The notes under the pieces were generated by a model. The model did not search any database. It was not told the DNA's origin and saw only the letters and a list, made by a program, of their open reading frames with translations. DNA of 64,000 bases from a virus. The stretch covers positions 1-64,000 of the IMG/VR virus record IMGVR_UViG_3300042386_001493. The stretch is one strand, 5' to 3'. This document shows positions 62,881 through 64,000 of this stretch, one piece after another; within the stretch, counting starts at the first letter, position 1; each line of letters opens with the position of its first letter. The translations under genes and the position numbers were made by a program.

Positions 62881-63281
62881 TATAGACCTGGAGTTACATC
62901 ACCTAGCACGCATATGGTTCCAATTACTGGAGTCCATACTGTGTCTGCGTTTGCACCGCTACCGCCTTCAATTATTACTTGTAAATCAAACTGTAGTTCG
63001 GCAACAATTGAGCGGTATTTAGTACCACCCCAATTTTCAGTAATGTTTGCTGGAGCAAAAATTTCAACATACCCATTACCATCGGTAGTAATAAGTTCAT
63101 CTAAAACATCTCCATTGGAATCATAAGATGTAGCGCTATATGTCCAGTCTGAGGTGTCGTATGGTGTGGTTTCGTCATCTTCAAAAAACTCTACCTTTAG
63201 GGTTGCACTATCTCCACGGACTACTGTCCACTGTATGTTGGCTGGTGTTGCGCCATATTTTTCAATTGTAGATACGCACAT
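62880..63281 (-). CDS. BppU-like N-terminal domain protein
   Basis: A 133-residue protein with IQWTVVRGDSATLKVEFFED near the start, IVAELQFDLQVIIEGG in the middle and TICVLGDVTPGL at the end. It is the third member of the same domain family in this window, and the W/GD pattern is the closest to the protein at 54817-55263. TGGTATAAT ends eight bases before the ATG without a Shine-Dalgarno, so a leaderless transcript is likely. It is the first gene of the fibre cassette. Confidence 0.6.
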   Translation of the reverse strand: MCVSTIEKYGATPANIQWTVVRGDSATLKVEFFEDDETTPYDTSDWTYSATSYDSNGDVLDELITTDGNGYVEIFAPANITENWGGTKYRSIVAELQFDLQVIIEGGSGANADTVWTPVIGTICVLGDVTPGL

Positions 63282-63289
63282 AATATTTG

Positions 63290-63298
63290 ATTATACCA
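63290..63298 (-). promoter_or_regulatory. Leaderless-type promoter for BppU-like gene at 63281
   Basis: TGGTATAAT ends eight bases before the ATG; no Shine-Dalgarno. Confidence 0.6.
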
Positions 63299-63310
63299 TA
63301 AAATATGCTA

Positions 63311-63350
63311 ACCCCTAGGCGCAGTGGGGGGGGTGGGGGCAACCTAGGGG
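63311..63350. other. Inverted repeat around G-rich tract
   Basis: CCCCTAGG (63311-63318) and CCTAGGGG (63343-63350) flank GGGGGGGGTGGGGG (63326-63339). It is the most GC-rich stretch I noticed in the window. Confidence 0.65.
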
Positions 63351-63553
63351 CAGCACTAAAATTATAACATTATATATTAATAGACATTATATTTGTAACA
63401 AAACGTTATAAACCAGATATATAAAAATTGTTATTGAACCGTTATAAAGGTTTGGCATAAAGTTCGAAAAATCCAGGAGTTATGGTGTATACTTAAAATA
63501 TATAAAGAAAAGAATATACTGTAAATAGGTTTTTAAGATATCTTTATATATAG

Positions 63554-63778
63554 TTACTTAGAATGATCTTTTAAATGTTCGATCATTAAGTCAAAAATTT
63601 TTTCAGTCTTCTCTTCTAATCTTGTAATTTGGTCCTTCATCGAGGATCCATTATTGGGCTTCATTTCGTAAACAATATCTTCTACGTATTTTTTAACAAT
63701 CCATCTTACGCCCATTCCAACAATTGCAAGTATGGACAATAAAGTTAAAATCATTCCTGCCCAGTCTTGAGTTGTCAT
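63554..63778 (-). CDS. Holin-like small membrane protein
   Basis: A 74-residue protein with one strong membrane segment at about residues 8-27 (GMILTLLSILAIVGMGVRW) followed by a positively charged stretch and a helical, probably coiled-coil tail (DQITRLEEKTEKIFDLMIEH). This is the layout of XhlA-type and other single-segment holins. The lysozyme-like gene is at 55.9 kb, some distance away. TGTTATAAT ends seven bases before the ATG and no Shine-Dalgarno is present, so the message is predicted leaderless. The holin call rests on topology. Confidence 0.5.
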   Translation of the reverse strand: MTTQDWAGMILTLLSILAIVGMGVRWIVKKYVEDIVYEMKPNNGSSMKDQITRLEEKTEKIFDLMIEHLKDHSK

Positions 63779-63785
63779 GAATCCA

Positions 63786-63794
63786 ATTATAACA
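63786..63794 (-). promoter_or_regulatory. Leaderless-type promoter for holin-like gene
   Basis: TGTTATAAT ends seven bases before the ATG at 63778; no Shine-Dalgarno. Confidence 0.6.
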
Positions 63795-63842
63795 TTATTT
63801 ATTTTAAATTTCGGCGGGAATTAACGAAGCCGAAAAATAGAG

Positions 63843-63943
63843 ATAACAAACCTTCCACCACCTAATATGTATGACACATACACTATGGTGTAATATATGT
63901 CAAACCTTCTATGCGGCTATATGCTCTATATGAGGTTTGTTAT
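63843..63943. other. Structured non-coding element closed by 11-bp inverted repeat
   Basis: ATAACAAACCT (63843-63853) and AGGTTTGTTAT (63933-63943) enclose 79 bases with smaller inverted pairs (GTATG-ACA-CATAC; TACAC-TATG-GTGTA). CAAACCTTC recurs at 63847-63855 and 63901-63909. A further hairpin, TTTCGGC/GCCGAAA, lies at 63809-63835. Apart from the terminal stop codon no gene is seen in 63795-63939. Confidence 0.55.
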
Positions 63944-64000
63944 TTAAAGTGTTTATTGACCAGAGAAACGATAATTGTTATACCTGCCAAAATTGCAAGA
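63940..64000 (-). CDS. C-terminal end of a membrane protein, 5' part outside window
   Basis: The last 19 residues of a leftward gene are visible: LAILAGITIIVSLVNKHFK, then a TAA stop at 63942-63940. The hydrophobic run ending in a charged NKHFK suggests a terminal membrane segment, for example of a holin or lysis protein. The stop codon lies inside one arm of an 11-bp inverted repeat. Too little is visible for identification. Confidence 0.4.
   Translation of the reverse strand, partial: LAILAGITIIVSLVNKHFK

Larger units (their letters stand above)
63282..63553. other. Non-coding region with GC-rich element and repeats
   Basis: No gene is seen in these 272 bases. They hold the promoter at 63290-63298, a GC-rich palindrome-flanked G tract at 63311-63350, and two related boxes, AAACGTTATAAACC (63401-63414) and AACCGTTATAAAGG (63437-63450). 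The last part is very AT-rich and contains the palindrome AAGATATCTT. Confidence 0.6.

Noticed and set aside
63400-63553. GTTCGAAAAATCC near 63461 as a tRNA T-arm
   Set aside because: No acceptor, D-arm or anticodon stem can be drawn around it.
63843-63943. tRNA gene
   Set aside because: The closing stem is 11 bp, the inner hairpins have 3-4 base loops, and there is no T-arm or CCA-like end.
1-64000. Lysogeny genes (integrase, repressor, attachment site)
   Set aside because: None of the proteins shows recombinase or CI-like features; the single helix-turn-helix protein is not enough to claim lysogeny.

Overview
The window is part of the genome of a long-tailed (siphovirus-type) bacteriophage. 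It contains an HK97-type head module (portal, protease/scaffold, capsid), connectors, a tail tube gene, tail assembly chaperones, a 2556-residue tape measure, a tail hub and many fibre genes, followed by a replication and recombination module. No large terminase, integrase or repressor is visible, so the genome extends beyond both edges; partial genes lie at 1-191 and 63940-64000. Base composition is AT-rich, roughly one third GC by eye. An actinobacterial host with a low-GC genome, such as a freshwater actinomycete, is an inference from three things: many apparently leaderless genes, a DnaE polymerase with an intact PHP domain, and a class II ribonucleotide reductase. It is not proven.

Almost everything is transcribed leftward (minus strand). 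From right to left: 63.3-64.0 kb has a membrane-protein tail, a holin-like gene and structured non-coding DNA. 59.9-63.3 kb is a fibre or baseplate cassette with a proline-rich protein. 56.6-59.9 kb holds four Fe(II)/2-oxoglutarate oxygenases and a DUF6065-like protein. 55.9-56.5 kb is a rightward secreted lysozyme-like gene with its own promoter and terminator. 44.2-55.8 kb is a second fibre cassette, ending in a giant protein of five seven-repeat blocks, likely five beta-propellers. 39.7-44.2 kb is a sugar-modification cluster (four glycosyltransferase-like proteins, a sulfotransferase, another DUF6065-like protein). 37.4-39.5 kb is a B12-dependent ribonucleotide reductase. 24.2-37.4 kb is head, connector and tail tube. 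9-24.2 kb is tape measure and tail tip. 0-9 kb is helicase, primase, an SSB-like protein, DNA polymerase III alpha, RecA and a probable nuclease.

The strongest cross-cutting signal is an extended -10 promoter motif, TGNTATAAT, without an obvious -35, found just upstream of many genes on both strands. Genes fall into two classes. In one, the motif ends 6-10 nt before the start codon and there is no Shine-Dalgarno sequence (predicted leaderless). In the other it ends 15 nt or more upstream and a Shine-Dalgarno sequence is usually present. Many neighbouring genes are also coupled by TAATG or ATGA overlaps.

Other notable points are two paralogous tail chaperone genes in place of the usual frameshift pair, two fibre genes with the same C-terminal domain and the same GCATAATG junction to a variable downstream protein, and the co-location of four hydroxylase-like enzymes with a Pro-rich repeat protein. 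Readings were made by eye; family names rest on recognised motifs, not database searches.
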